Below are positions 16,028 to 26,451 of a stretch of 64,000 bases of DNA, piece by piece. The notes under the pieces were generated by a model. That model was not told where the DNA came from and did not search any database. It saw nothing but the letters and a program-made list of their open reading frames with translations. The translations under genes were made by a program, and so were the position numbers. Position 1 is the stretch's first letter, and every line of letters begins with the position of its first letter. The stretch is from Pseudomonas cremoris (lineage in GTDB: Bacteria > Pseudomonadota > Gammaproteobacteria > Pseudomonadales > Pseudomonadaceae): positions 186,001 through 250,000 of the forward strand of contig NZ_JAAXCY010000005.1 in the NCBI RefSeq assembly GCF_014230465.1, given 5' to 3'.

Positions 16028-16378
16028 TTATGCGTTCGCTTGAGCCTCTGGCGCCTGCAACGACCGCTCCACCATCGCCTTCGCCATATCAATCAAATAC
16101 ACCACGGAAAACGCCAGGTCACGTTGGTTGCCCTGATGGCTACTCGCTGATTCATAAGCGGTAGCGGCGGCGCTGCGTAGCAGGTCAGAGGCATGTACCA
16201 GGGCTTCTTCCTGGCTGATGCCGGGTTTTATTGCAAACAACGCCCCGTCCGGGTGTTGCGCCGACAGTTCTTCCTTCAGGTAATAGTCCAGCGCACGTTG
16301 GGCTGCGCCGCTGCTGCGCATGTCGTGCAGTTCATCGTGTCCAGGTGGTTCTGTCAGGTGGCTGGGGCTTGTCGTCAT
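16028..16378 (-). CDS. Small Pseudomonas DUF protein (DUF6124/DUF3077-like)
   Basis: A 116-residue soluble protein of a family widespread in Pseudomonas and usually annotated DUF3077/DUF6124. It has a proline-rich N-terminus, then helices with the family-like segments LLRSAAATAYESA and SVVYLIDMAKAMVE. No signal peptide, TM segment or catalytic motif is visible. It sits just upstream of PrrF on the same strand; the gap of ~75 bp contains the PrrF promoter, so the two are probably separate units. It has no assigned function. Confidence 0.7.
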   Translation of the reverse strand: MTTSPSHLTEPPGHDELHDMRSSGAAQRALDYYLKEELSAQHPDGALFAIKPGISQEEALVHASDLLRSAAATAYESASSHQGNQRDLAFSVVYLIDMAKAMVERSLQAPEAQANA

Positions 16379-16509
16379 AGCGGGCGGTGCTCCGGGTGGG
16401 TGTTGAAAACCTCATGCCCGATAATAGTACGTATCGTATTTATGTCGTTTTATGGATTACTACAAACTGTTTATTGCCCTGCAAAATACCTCGCGTATGG
16501 TCACGCTCC

Positions 16510-17148
16510 ATGGATAACTGGATAGCGTTGGTCAAGGCCAACATGAAAGACCGTAAGGTCACTCAGGGCGAGCTGGCTGAACGCTTGGGCATGACCCAGG
16601 GCGGTGTGGGCCACTGGCTCAACAAGCGACGGGTACCGAGCCTGGAAGACATGAATCGCCTGCTCCGCGAGTTGGGGCTCGGTGATCTGGAAGTGGTGCT
16701 GGAGATTCGCGAACGCAGCGACGATGAACCCCGGTCACCGCAAAAACACTACAACCCGTATTTCCGCTACCCGGTCAACGAATGGAAAGGCCTGTGCGAA
16801 GTCCGTGAAGACCGTGCGACATATAGCGCGCCACGCTTCGAACTGACGGATTACCACGCCGCGGGCGAAGCCTACTGGTTACCCGTCACGGGCGACGCCA
16901 TGACCGCGCCCAGCGGCTTGAGCATCAGTGCAGGCATGATGATTCTGGTGGACCCGGCGATTACCGCCGAACCCGGAAAACTGGTAGTCGCCCAATGGGC
17001 CGATAGCGCTCAGGCGACCTTTCGCCAGTTACGCGAAGAGAGCGGCCAGCTTTACCTGGTGCCGCTCAATCCGACGTATCCCAAAGTCCTGTTCACCGAC
17101 GACTGCCGCGTCCTTGGCGTCGTGGTGCAGGCGACAGCCAAGTTTTAA
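16510..17148 (+). CDS. CI/LexA-like repressor with inactive S24 domain
   Basis: A 212-residue two-domain regulator. The N-terminal HTH (residues ~5-55; VTQGELAERLGMTQGGVGHWLNKRR) is XRE type. The C-terminal domain (from ~85) has the fold signature of S24 repressors (WLPVTGDAMTAP, MMILVDPAITAEPGKLVVAQ, YPKVLF...RVLGVVV). The serine of the GxSM motif is alanine (GDAM), and the catalytic lysine position (VxxKRL in LexA) is arginine (ATFRQL), so RecA-stimulated self-cleavage should be impossible. The ATG at 16510 is chosen as the normal HTH start; no clear ribosome site is seen. It overlaps the convergent liuD end by 4 bp. Its target genes are unknown. Confidence 0.85.
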   Translation: MDNWIALVKANMKDRKVTQGELAERLGMTQGGVGHWLNKRRVPSLEDMNRLLRELGLGDLEVVLEIRERSDDEPRSPQKHYNPYFRYPVNEWKGLCEVREDRATYSAPRFELTDYHAAGEAYWLPVTGDAMTAPSGLSISAGMMILVDPAITAEPGKLVVAQWADSAQATFRQLREESGQLYLVPLNPTYPKVLFTDDCRVLGVVVQATAKF

Positions 17149-19067
17149 TCCGCCGTCTCGATTTCCACCAGTGCGCTGCCTTCGGCAACCATTTCACCCT
17201 CCTGGCAGAACAGCGCCTTGACCACCCCAGCCTGGGGTGCGCGGATACTGTGTTCCATCTTCATCGCCTCAAGCACCACCAACTGTGCGCCAGCTTCAAC
17301 CGATTGGCCCACCGCCACCAACACACGTACGATGCTGCCGTTCATTGGCGCCGTCAGGCCGCCCTGGTGGGTCTGGTTGGCTTCCACCGCTGCAATCGGG
17401 TCGAACAGGCTTACCGCGTGCATCTCGCCATCCCACCGCAGATACACGGTTGCTTCGTTGCGAACGGCCAGATGGGCGCGACGCACGCCCTGATCCTCAA
17501 TCAGCAACTGCTCACCGTGCAGACGAGACTTTCCAGTCAGCGTGACCAGCCGATCCTGCCCATTACAGCTCAGATGCAGGGACACTTCGACGGGTAAGCC
17601 CGTGCGGAACCCACGTGTGTCAGCCCAAGGCCCATCACCCGCCGGCAAGCTCTGTATGAAGGCCGAACCGGCAGCCTGCCAGAACGCCTCACTCAACGCT
17701 CCGGGCTCGGGCAGCAACTCATCCTGATAACGCGGAATAAAACCGGTATCCAGCTCAGCTGCCGCAAAGGCCGGGTGGCCGATGATCCGGCGCAAAAAGC
17801 CCAGGTTGGTCTTGAGCCCGCCGACGGCGAATTCATCGAGCATGCTCAACAACCGCAACCTTGCTTGTTCACGGTCCTCGCCCCACGCAATCAGTTTGCC
17901 AAGCATCGGGTCGTAGAAGGGGGACACGCTATCCCCTTGTTCCACGCCGCTGTCCACGCGGCGTCCAGGGCCGGGTGCGGACTCGCGATACAGCGTCAAA
18001 TTGCCGGTGGCCGGTAGAAAATCATTGGCCGGGTCTTCGGCATACAAGCGTACTTCGATCGCATGCCCAATCAGCGGCACCTGCTCTTGAGTGATCGGCA
18101 ATGCCTCACCCTGGGCCACACGAATCTGCCAGGCCACCAGGTCCAGGCCGGTAATCGCTTCCGTCACCGGGTGTTCCACCTGCAGGCGAGTGTTCATCTC
18201 CATGAAAAAGAATTCGCCGCGCGCATCCAGCAAGAACTCCACGGTGCCCGCGCCCACGTAGCCGATGGCCTGGGCCGCACGTACGGCGGCTTCGCCCATG
18301 GCTTTGCGTTGCTCAATGCTCAGGCCAGGAGCCGGTGCTTCCTCGACGACTTTTTGATGGCGACGCTGGATCGAGCAGTCACGCTCATTGAGGTACAGGC
18401 AGTGCCCGTGCTGGTCGGCGAACACCTGGATTTCCACGTGGCGCGGCTTGAGCAAGTATTTCTCCACCAGCATCTGCCCATTGCCGAACGACGACAGCGC
18501 CTCACGCTGGGCGGAGGCCAGGGCTTCGGCAAGCTGGCTGACGTCTTCGACCACCTTCATACCCTTGCCACCGCCGCCGGCCGTGGCTTTCAGCAACACC
18601 GGGTAACCGATGCGCTCGCACGCGGAACGGAAGGTTTCCAGGTCCTGGGCTTCACCGTGATAACCCGGCACCAATGGCACGCCAGCCGTTTCCATCAGGG
18701 CCTTGGCCGCAGACTTGCTGCCCATGGCGTCAATGGCCGAGGCCGGCGGGCCGAGGAAGATCAGCCCTGCGGCTTCAATTGCACGGGCAAAACCTGCGTT
18801 TTCCGACAAAAAGCCATAGCCTGGATGAATCGCCTGAGCGCTGCTGGCGTGGGCCGCGGCGATCAATTTGTCGATCTGCAGGTAGCTGTCGGTGGCCTTG
18901 CTGCCGCCCAGGTCCACACGGATATCGGCTTCACGGCTGTGTCGGGCATCTCGGTCGATGGCGCTGTGCACCGCCACGGTAGTCAAGCCCATGGCCTTGG
19001 CGGTGCGCATCACCCGGCAGGCAATCTCGCCGCGATTGGCCACCAGCACGGTGGTCAGTGTGCTCAT
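17145..19067 (-). CDS. liuD: Methylcrotonyl-CoA carboxylase alpha (biotin) subunit
   Basis: A 640-residue biotin carboxylase/biotin carrier protein. The N-terminal biotin-carboxylase domain starts VLVANRGEIACRVMRTA. The ATP-grasp glycine loop is GGGGKGMKVV, followed by EMNTRLQVEHPVTE. The C-terminal carrier domain has the biotinylated lysine in LEAMKMEHS (near residue 605). With LiuB it carboxylates 3-methylcrotonyl-CoA to 3-methylglutaconyl-CoA in leucine breakdown. The ATG at 19067 overlaps the liuC stop (ATGA). It is the last gene of liuABCD. A geranyl-CoA carboxylase (AtuF) is the main alternative, but the LiuA/C/E neighbours favour leucine catabolism. Confidence 0.92.
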   Translation of the reverse strand: MSTLTTVLVANRGEIACRVMRTAKAMGLTTVAVHSAIDRDARHSREADIRVDLGGSKATDSYLQIDKLIAAAHASSAQAIHPGYGFLSENAGFARAIEAAGLIFLGPPASAIDAMGSKSAAKALMETAGVPLVPGYHGEAQDLETFRSACERIGYPVLLKATAGGGGKGMKVVEDVSQLAEALASAQREALSSFGNGQMLVEKYLLKPRHVEIQVFADQHGHCLYLNERDCSIQRRHQKVVEEAPAPGLSIEQRKAMGEAAVRAAQAIGYVGAGTVEFLLDARGEFFFMEMNTRLQVEHPVTEAITGLDLVAWQIRVAQGEALPITQEQVPLIGHAIEVRLYAEDPANDFLPATGNLTLYRESAPGPGRRVDSGVEQGDSVSPFYDPMLGKLIAWGEDREQARLRLLSMLDEFAVGGLKTNLGFLRRIIGHPAFAAAELDTGFIPRYQDELLPEPGALSEAFWQAAGSAFIQSLPAGDGPWADTRGFRTGLPVEVSLHLSCNGQDRLVTLTGKSRLHGEQLLIEDQGVRRAHLAVRNEATVYLRWDGEMHAVSLFDPIAAVEANQTHQGGLTAPMNGSIVRVLVAVGQSVEAGAQLVVLEAMKMEHSIRAPQAGVVKALFCQEGEMVAEGSALVEIETAD

Positions 19068-19870
19068 GAGCGCGGCTCCTGTGCTTGCCAGTTCGGCGCA
19101 CGTTTTTGCAGGAACGCGCGCAGGCCTTCCTGGCCCTCGGCGCTGACGCGGATACGCGCGATGGCATTTTCGCAATAGCGGCGCAGGGCCGGGGTAAGGG
19201 CGCCGTTGCCGACTTCACGCAGCAGGTCCTTGCTGGCGCGCATCGCCGCCGGGCTGTTCTGCAGCAGATTGGCGATCCACTGCTCCACGTGCAGGGCCAA
19301 TTCAGCGCTTGGGTAGCTTTCCGCCAGCAAGCCGATTTCCCGCGCTCGCTGCCCGCCAAAGCGTTCGGCGGTCAGTGCGTAACGTCGCGCCGCCCGTTCG
19401 CCGATGGCCTGCACGACAAATGGGCTGATCACCGCAGGGGCGAGGCCGATGCGCACTTCCGACAGGCAGAACTGCGCATCATCGGCGCCAATCGCCATAT
19501 CGCAGCAACTGATCAGGCCCAGCGCGCCGCCGTAGGCTGCGCCTTGCACCACCGCCAGGGTTGGGATTTTCAGCTTGGCCAGGTTGTACATCAGTTCTGC
19601 CAGCTCACGGGCGTCGTCCAGGTTGGTGTGGTAATCCAACTCGGCCGATTGCTGCATCCAGGCCAGGTCGGCACCCGCGCTGAAATGCTTGCCGCGCCCG
19701 CGCAGCACCAAAAAGCGCAAGGAGGGATCGCCCTGCACGTGGTCGAGGGCGATGATCAGTTCGCGGATCATCTGGGCATTGAACGCGTTGTTCTTGGCTT
19801 CACGACTGAGCCACAGCGTGGCAAAGCCACGGCTGTCGGTGATCAGTTCGAGAGTGTTGAAATCGCTCAT
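19064..19870 (-). CDS. liuC: Methylglutaconyl-CoA hydratase
   Basis: A 268-residue crotonase-fold enzyme that hydrates 3-methylglutaconyl-CoA to HMG-CoA. The first oxyanion-hole segment is GRGKHFSAGADLAWM, and the second is VQGAAYGGALGLISCCDMAIG with the GLAPAVISPFV region following. The ATG at 19870 is chosen because GGAG lies 9 bp upstream (overlapping an alternative ATG at 19885). The gene lies 15 bp after liuB and overlaps liuD. Confidence 0.92.
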   Translation of the reverse strand: MSDFNTLELITDSRGFATLWLSREAKNNAFNAQMIRELIIALDHVQGDPSLRFLVLRGRGKHFSAGADLAWMQQSAELDYHTNLDDARELAELMYNLAKLKIPTLAVVQGAAYGGALGLISCCDMAIGADDAQFCLSEVRIGLAPAVISPFVVQAIGERAARRYALTAERFGGQRAREIGLLAESYPSAELALHVEQWIANLLQNSPAAMRASKDLLREVGNGALTPALRRYCENAIARIRVSAEGQEGLRAFLQKRAPNWQAQEPRS

Positions 19871-19885
19871 GGGATACAGCTCCAT

Positions 19886-21493
<1,608 letters not shown>

Positions 21494-21504
21494 GGCGCGC
21501 TCCT

Positions 21505-22668
21505 TCAGCGGGTTTCGTTGAAGAGTTCGCGACCGATCAACATCCGACGAATCTCACTGGTGCCTGCGCCAATTTCGTACAGCTTGGCGTCGCGCAGCAG
21601 GCGTCCGGCAGGGAATTCATTGATGTAGCCGTTGCCGCCGAGGATCTGGATCGCATCAAGGGCCATCTGTGTGGCGCGCTCGGAACTGAACAGAATCACC
21701 CCGGCGGCGTCCTTGCGCGTGGTCTCGCCGCGCTCGCAGGCTTGGGCCACTGCGTACAGGTAGGCGCGGCAGGCGTTGAGCTGGGTGTACATGTCGGCGA
21801 CCTTGCCTTGGATCAGTTGGAACTCGCCGATGCTCTGGCCGAACTGCTTGCGGTCGTGGATGTACGGCACGATCAGGTCCATGCACGATTGCATGATGCC
21901 GATCGGGCCACCGGCCAGCACCACACGCTCGTAGTCCAGGCCGCTCATCAGCACTTTCACGCCGCCGTTGAGGCTACCGAGGATGTTTTCCTCGGGCACT
22001 TGCACGTCATCGAAAAACAGCTCGCAGGTGTTGGAGCCGCGCATGCCCAGCTTGTCGAACTTGCTGCCACGGCTGAAGCCTTTCCAGTCGCGCTCGACGA
22101 TGAAGGCGGTGATGCCGTGTGGGCCCTTTTCCAGGTCGGTCTTGGCGTAGATCACGTAAGTGTTGGCGTCGGGGCCGTTGGTGATCCAGGTCTTGCTGCC
22201 GTTGAGCACGTAGTGGTCGCCGCGTTTATCCGCACGCAACTTCATCGAGACCACGTCGGAACCGGCGTTTGGCTCGCTCATGGCCAGCGCGCCGATGTGT
22301 TCGCCGCTGATCAGTTTGGGCAGGTACTTGAGCTTCTGGGCGTGCGTGCCGTTGCGGTTGATCTGGTTGACGCACAGGTTGGAGTGGGCGCCGTAGGACA
22401 AGCCCACCGAAGCCGAGCCGCGGCTGATCTCTTCGATGGCGACCACGTGCGCCAGGTAGCCCAGGCCGGCGCCGCCGTATTCCTCTGGCACGGTGATGCC
22501 CAGCAGGCCCATGTCACCGAACTTGCGCCACATATCGACGGGGAACAGGTTGTCACTGTCGATCTGTGCCGCACGGGGTGCCAGTTCCTTGGCCACGAAG
22601 GACTGCACTTGATCGCGCAGCATGTCGATGGTTTCGCCGAGGGCGAAGTTCAGGGACGGGTAACTCAT
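21505..22668 (-). CDS. liuA: Isovaleryl-CoA dehydrogenase
   Basis: A 387-residue acyl-CoA dehydrogenase. Signature segments are [19 protein letters not shown] (flavin region), [17 protein letters not shown], the catalytic-base region around [20 protein letters not shown] with the glutamate in DYE as in isovaleryl-CoA dehydrogenases, and [20 protein letters not shown]. It oxidises isovaleryl-CoA to 3-methylcrotonyl-CoA. The ATG at 22668 begins [12 protein letters not shown]; a longer reading would cross the LiuR operator. It is the first gene of liuABCD, driven from the operator-bearing region at 22.73 kb. Confidence 0.94.
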   Translation of the reverse strand: MSYPSLNFALGETIDMLRDQVQSFVAKELAPRAAQIDSDNLFPVDMWRKFGDMGLLGITVPEEYGGAGLGYLAHVVAIEEISRGSASVGLSYGAHSNLCVNQINRNGTHAQKLKYLPKLISGEHIGALAMSEPNAGSDVVSMKLRADKRGDHYVLNGSKTWITNGPDANTYVIYAKTDLEKGPHGITAFIVERDWKGFSRGSKFDKLGMRGSNTCELFFDDVQVPEENILGSLNGGVKVLMSGLDYERVVLAGGPIGIMQSCMDLIVPYIHDRKQFGQSIGEFQLIQGKVADMYTQLNACRAYLYAVAQACERGETTRKDAAGVILFSSERATQMALDAIQILGGNGYINEFPAGRLLRDAKLYEIGAGTSEIRRMLIGRELFNETR

Positions 22669-22728
22669 GACAGGCACCTTAAATTGAACGTTGTTTTTGT
22701 GTGGCGGGCGGTCGGGGAGGGCGCTCAC

Positions 22729-22744
22729 CTTTACGTTAACGTAA
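22729..22744 (-). promoter_or_regulatory. LiuR operator in front of liuABCD
   Basis: TTTACGTTAACGTAAG with the perfect palindrome TTACGTTAACGTAA at 22731-22744, about 60 bp before the liuA ATG. It matches the site in front of liuR (TTGACGTTAACGTCAA), so the MerR-type LiuR probably binds here. Confidence 0.75.
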
Positions 22745-22773
22745 GCCTTGCGTTGCAAGCCTGTCAATCGTAG

Positions 22774-22789
22774 TTTACGTTTACGTCAA
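22774..22789 (+). promoter_or_regulatory. Second LiuR-type operator, in front of the acyl-CoA synthetase
   Basis: TTTACGTTTACGTCAA at 22774-22789, one half diverged from the TTGACGTTAACGTCAA consensus, lies 42 bp before the synthetase ATG. Together with the first site it makes a divergent control region. Confidence 0.65.
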
Positions 22790-22830
22790 CCAAGCGCTAT
22801 CCACCTACAACAAATACAATAGGGGTCGTT

Positions 22831-24468
22831 ATGGAACAACCGAACCAGAGCTACAGCCGGGGCTCTCAGGACAAGACCTTGCTGGCCATGACCATTGGCC
22901 AAGCCTTCGATAGAACCGCCGCGCACTACCCTGATGGCGAGGCCTTGGTGGTGCGTCATCAGCAGCGCCGCTATACCTGGCGGCAACTGGCCGAGGCGGT
23001 TGAATTGCACGCACGTGCCTTTATTGCACTGGGCATGCAAACCGGCGACCGCCTGGGGATCTGGGCGCCCAACTGTGCCGAGTGGTGCATCAGCCAGATC
23101 GCCAGCGCCAAGCTCGGGGTGATCCTGGTCAACATCAACCCGGCGTATCGCAGCAGTGAGTTGGAGTACGTGCTCAAGCAGTCCGGTTGCCAGTGGCTGG
23201 TCTGTGCCGGCGCGTTCAAGAGCTCCGATTACCACGCTATGCTGCTGGAGTTGAAGCCGGACCTGCGCGGCATGATCAGCCTGGACCAAAGCCCGCCGCC
23301 GGAGTTCATGCCCTGGTCGCAACTGGCGGCCCTCGGCGCTGGCGTTCCGCCCGAACAGTTACAGACGCGCCAAGCCAGCCTGCACTTCGACCAGCCCGTG
23401 AACATCCAATACACCTCCGGCACCACCGGTTTCCCCAAGGGGGCCACCCTCAGTCACCACAACATCCTCAATAACGGCTACATGGTCGGCGAAAGCCTCG
23501 GCCTGACCGCGCAGGACCGCTTGGTGATTCCGGTGCCGCTGTACCACTGCTTCGGCATGGTGATGGGCAACCTGGGCTGCATCACCCACGGCACCACGAT
23601 GATTTATCCGAATGACGGCTTCGACCCGCTGCTGACGCTCACTGCCGTCGGCGAAGAACGCGCCACCGGCCTGTACGGCGTGCCAACCATGTTCATCGCC
23701 ATGCTCGATCATCCGCAGCTTGGCGACTTTGACCTGTCAACTCTGCGCACCGGCATCATGGCCGGTGCTACATGCCCCATCGAAGTGATGCGCCGGGTGA
23801 TCAGCGAGATGCACATGAATGAGGTGCAAATAGCCTACGGCATGACAGAAACCAGCCCGGTGTCCTTGCAGACCGGCGCCAACGACGACCTGGAACGCCG
23901 TGTCACCACAGTAGGGCGCACTCAGCCACAGCTGGAAAACAAGATCATCGACCCTGCCGGCAACACCGTCGCACGTGGCGAAATCGGCGAATTGTGTACC
24001 CGTGGCTACAGCGTGATGCTCGGCTACTGGAACAACCCAGACGCCACCCACGAAGCCATCGACGACGCCGGCTGGATGCACACCGGCGACCTGGCGAGCA
24101 TGGATGAACACGGTTACGTGTGCATCGCCGGACGCAACAAGGACATGATCATTCGCGGTGGCGAAAACGTGTACCCGCGTGAGCTGGAGGAGTTTTTCTT
24201 CACTCATCCGGCGGTGGCGGATGTGCAGGTTATCGGCATTCCCGATGAGCGCTACGGCGAAGCCATCGTCGCCTGGGTCAAGTTCCATCCCGGTCACGTG
24301 GCCAATGAGCTTGAGTTGCAAACGTGGTGCAAGGGGCGGATCGCACACTTCAAGACGCCCAAGCATTTCAAGTTTGTGGATGAGTTTCCGATGACGGTGA
24401 CGGGCAAGATCCAAAAATTTCGCATGCGCGAGATTTCGATCGAGGAGCTGCGAACCCGATCTACCTGA
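22831..24468 (+). CDS. AMP-forming acyl-CoA synthetase of the liu cluster
   Basis: A 545-residue ANL-superfamily enzyme. The P-loop is [16 protein letters not shown]; later motifs are [41 protein letters not shown] and the C-terminal catalytic lysine in VTGKIQKF. It activates an acid with ATP and CoA through an acyl-adenylate. Position within the liu cluster and the LiuR-like operator suggest a branched short-chain acid (isovalerate, methylcrotonate) or acetoacetate, the product of LiuE, as substrate; sequence alone does not decide. It is transcribed divergently from liuA and against liuE. Confidence 0.87.
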   Translation: MEQPNQSYSRGSQDKTLLAMTIGQAFDRTAAHYPDGEALVVRHQQRRYTWRQLAEAVELHARAFIALGMQTGDRLGIWAPNCAEWCISQIASAKLGVILVNINPAYRSSELEYVLKQSGCQWLVCAGAFKSSDYHAMLLELKPDLRGMISLDQSPPPEFMPWSQLAALGAGVPPEQLQTRQASLHFDQPVNIQYTSGTTGFPKGATLSHHNILNNGYMVGESLGLTAQDRLVIPVPLYHCFGMVMGNLGCITHGTTMIYPNDGFDPLLTLTAVGEERATGLYGVPTMFIAMLDHPQLGDFDLSTLRTGIMAGATCPIEVMRRVISEMHMNEVQIAYGMTETSPVSLQTGANDDLERRVTTVGRTQPQLENKIIDPAGNTVARGEIGELCTRGYSVMLGYWNNPDATHEAIDDAGWMHTGDLASMDEHGYVCIAGRNKDMIIRGGENVYPRELEEFFFTHPAVADVQVIGIPDERYGEAIVAWVKFHPGHVANELELQTWCKGRIAHFKTPKHFKFVDEFPMTVTGKIQKFRMREISIEELRTRST

Positions 24469-24481
24469 CGCTACAGATCCA

Positions 24482-24511
24482 ATGTGGGAGCGAGCAGGCC
24501 CGCTCCCACAT
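24482..24511. repeat. Short REP palindrome
   Basis: ATGTGGGAGCG ... GCTCCCACAT, a single compact hairpin copy of the REP family just downstream of the synthetase gene. Confidence 0.8.
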
Positions 24512-24555
24512 GTTGATCAAAATTCGACAGGGAACTATCAAACACCAGAAAGCAC

Positions 24556-24582
24556 AAAGGGGACCCAAAGGTCCCCTTTAAT
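24556..24582. terminator. Intrinsic terminator after the acyl-CoA synthetase
   Basis: AAAGGGGACC-CAAA-GGTCCCCTTT is a perfect 10-bp stem with a 4-nt loop, followed by AATTTG. The A/T-rich ends allow function in either direction. Confidence 0.85.
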
Positions 24583-25084
24583 TTGTCGTTGCGTGCTCTT
24601 TTTTTATTATTGAGGGGCGGTCTATTGTTGTTTTTGGCAACCGTTACCCTTTACCGCTGTTTTTGGCGACCCCCATCCGGGATCAAGAGCAAACGTATTT
24701 TTTTGAGCGCTGATCTGCTTCTTCGTTACCGATCCAACCAGTGGGTAGCTACCTGAGGTAGTTTTATTTTTCTCTAACCGGTTGCGGGTTTCGGCATTGC
24801 CGTTCCCTGCGAAGCACATCTTCTCCAAAAAAATCTGTTAGCTGCGTCTCTGCCGTGTTGTTTTTGTTATGTCAGAGTCGTTTCGTCTTATTTTTATTAG
24901 GTTTGGCGCTTTTTATTCTTGTTATGCCATAGAGATAGCAGAAGCCGTGCCAACTTTTTTAATTCCTTTAAAATCAATGAGTTGGATTTTGTGAAGGAAA
25001 TGCCCTACGGCAAATGCGACAAAATATGTTCCCGTGTTACTCGATAGGTAGGCGAGCGGTAACACATTGTCACGGCTAAGCGAC
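24583..25084. other. AT-rich intergenic stretch, 0.5 kb
   Basis: The region between the terminator and liuE is visibly more AT-rich than its surroundings, with several T runs. Apart from one weak open frame on the minus strand (24622-24819) no gene, tRNA or clear promoter was found. Confidence 0.5.
24622..24819 (-). CDS. Doubtful small hypothetical protein
   Basis: A 65-codon frame from an ATG at 24819 (a TTG at 24828 would add three residues). The product is basic and polar (RNRLEKNKTTSG, AVKGNGCQKQQ) with two cysteines and no signal peptide or TM segment. GGAG stands only a few bases before the ATG, closer than normal. I do not recognise it. The AT-rich setting could mark a foreign or decayed gene, and it may simply not be a gene. 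Confidence 0.25.
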   Translation of the reverse strand: MCFAGNGNAETRNRLEKNKTTSGSYPLVGSVTKKQISAQKNTFALDPGWGSPKTAVKGNGCQKQQ

Positions 25085-25984
25085 TCAACTGGCGTTACGC
25101 GCCTTGGTCACGCGTGATCCGCTGGGTCGGCCCAGCACGCTGCTGATTTGCTGGCCCGCGCCAATCAATGCCTCCAGGTCGATACCGGTCTCGATGCCCA
25201 AGCCATTGAGCAGGTACAGCACATCTTCGGTGGCGACGTTACCGCTGGCACCCTTGGCATACGGGCAGCCGCCAAGGCCCGCGATAGAGCTGTCGAACAC
25301 GTTGATCCCTTCCAGCAGGCTGGCGTAGATATTCGCCACGGCCTGGCCGTACGTGTCGTGGAAATGCCCCGCCAGTTTGTCCCTTGGCACTTGAGCGCCC
25401 ACCACCTCGAACAACCGCCGCGTGGCGCCTGCGGTGCCGGTGCCGATGGTGTCGCCCAGCGACACTTCGTAGCAGCCCATGGCATACAGTTCCCGCGCGA
25501 CCGCCGCGACTTGCTCCGGGGCGATCTCACCTTCGTAGGGGCAACCCAAAACGCAGGACACATACCCACGCACACTGATGCCATGTCTCTTGGCCGCCGC
25601 CATGATCGGTGCGAAGCGCTCCAGGCTTTCACTGATGGAGCAATTGATGTTGCGCTGCGAAAACGCCTCGGACGCCGCTGCAAACACCGCGACTTCCTTG
25701 ACGCCGGCCGCCAATGCGTCCTCAAAGCCACGCAGGTTCGGTGCCAGTGCGCCGTAGGTCACCCCGGGCTTGCGCTGGATCTGTGCAAACACCTCGGCAG
25801 AGCCGGCCATTTGCGGCACCCATTTGGGCGAGACAAAACTGCCCACTTCGATATAGCTCAAGCCTGCGGCACTCAGCGCGTCCACCAACCGGACCTTGTC
25901 TGCCACGCTGATAGGTTGGGCTTCATTCTGCAAACCGTCGCGCGGGCCAACTTCCACCAGGCGCACATGAGAGGGGAGGGACAT
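25085..25984 (-). CDS. liuE: Hydroxymethylglutaryl-CoA lyase
   Basis: A 299-residue TIM-barrel lyase cleaving HMG-CoA to acetoacetate and acetyl-CoA, the last step of leucine breakdown. Signatures are VEVGPRDGLQNE (metal and substrate site), YIEVGSFVSPKWVPQM, FSQRNINCS, SLGDTIGTGT, HFHDTYGQAVAN (metal histidines) and the catalytic-cysteine loop GLGGCPYAKGASGNVATED. The ATG at 25984 follows AGAAGG; a longer reading overlaps liuR. It is co-directional with liuR, 16 bp downstream. In P. aeruginosa liuE closes the liuRABCDE operon; here it is directly behind liuR, and the acyl-CoA synthetase separates it from liuA. Confidence 0.93.
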   Translation of the reverse strand: MSLPSHVRLVEVGPRDGLQNEAQPISVADKVRLVDALSAAGLSYIEVGSFVSPKWVPQMAGSAEVFAQIQRKPGVTYGALAPNLRGFEDALAAGVKEVAVFAAASEAFSQRNINCSISESLERFAPIMAAAKRHGISVRGYVSCVLGCPYEGEIAPEQVAAVARELYAMGCYEVSLGDTIGTGTAGATRRLFEVVGAQVPRDKLAGHFHDTYGQAVANIYASLLEGINVFDSSIAGLGGCPYAKGASGNVATEDVLYLLNGLGIETGIDLEALIGAGQQISSVLGRPSGSRVTKARNAS

Positions 25985-26000
25985 GGCAGTTACCTTCTGA

Positions 26001-26393
26001 TCAATGGCCAACCTGGCTCATGGTGTGGGCGAGGGCCTGGGTGCAGCGCTCTTCGGCGGTGTCCAACTCCAGCTTCATCTGTTCGATGTCCAGCAGTTGC
26101 TGTTCCAACTGCTCGCGACGCTCGGCGATCTTGCCCAGCATGCTGTTGAGTTGCACATGGTTGCCGCTGGTGGGGTCGTAGAGTTCGATGAGTTCGCGGC
26201 ATTCGGCCAGGGAAAAACCGATGCGTTTACCGCGCAGGATCAGCTTGAGGCTGACCTTGTCCCGCGCCGAGTAGATGCGCTCCTGGCCCCGGCGTTCCGG
26301 GGCCAGCAGGCCTTGTTCTTCATAGAAGCGAATGGCGCGGGTAGTGATGTCGAGCTCGCGGGCGAGGTCGGAGATGCTGTAGGTGGTGCTCAT
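26001..26393 (-). CDS. liuR: MerR-family regulator LiuR
   Basis: A 130-residue MerR-type regulator. The winged HTH is at the N-terminus (YSISDLARELDITTRAIRFYEEQGLLAPERRGQ in pieces, then RIYSARDKVSLKLILRGKRIGFSLAE), followed by a dimerising coiled coil (~80-125). There are no cysteine ligands of metal sensors. It begins liuR-liuE. A perfect palindrome, TTGACGTTAACGTCAA, lies 43 bp before its ATG and recurs in front of liuA and the synthetase, so it is likely both autoregulator and regulator of the cluster. Confidence 0.92.
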   Translation of the reverse strand: MSTTYSISDLARELDITTRAIRFYEEQGLLAPERRGQERIYSARDKVSLKLILRGKRIGFSLAECRELIELYDPTSGNHVQLNSMLGKIAERREQLEQQLLDIEQMKLELDTAEERCTQALAHTMSQVGH

Positions 26394-26435
26394 GGACGGC
26401 GCTCAAGAAAGTCTTGGCGTTAAGCTAAAGGCAGG

Positions 26436-26451
26436 TTGACGTTAACGTCAA
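26436..26451 (-). promoter_or_regulatory. LiuR operator of liuR-liuE
   Basis: TTGACGTTAACGTCAA, a perfect 16-bp palindrome, 43 bp upstream of liuR and overlapping the last bases of the preceding LysR gene. It is the best copy of the three. Confidence 0.78.

Noticed and set aside
15920..16150. Plus-strand open frame beside the Fur box
   Set aside because: It overlaps the PrrF promoter and the DUF6124-like gene, has no ribosome site and reads like a random frame.
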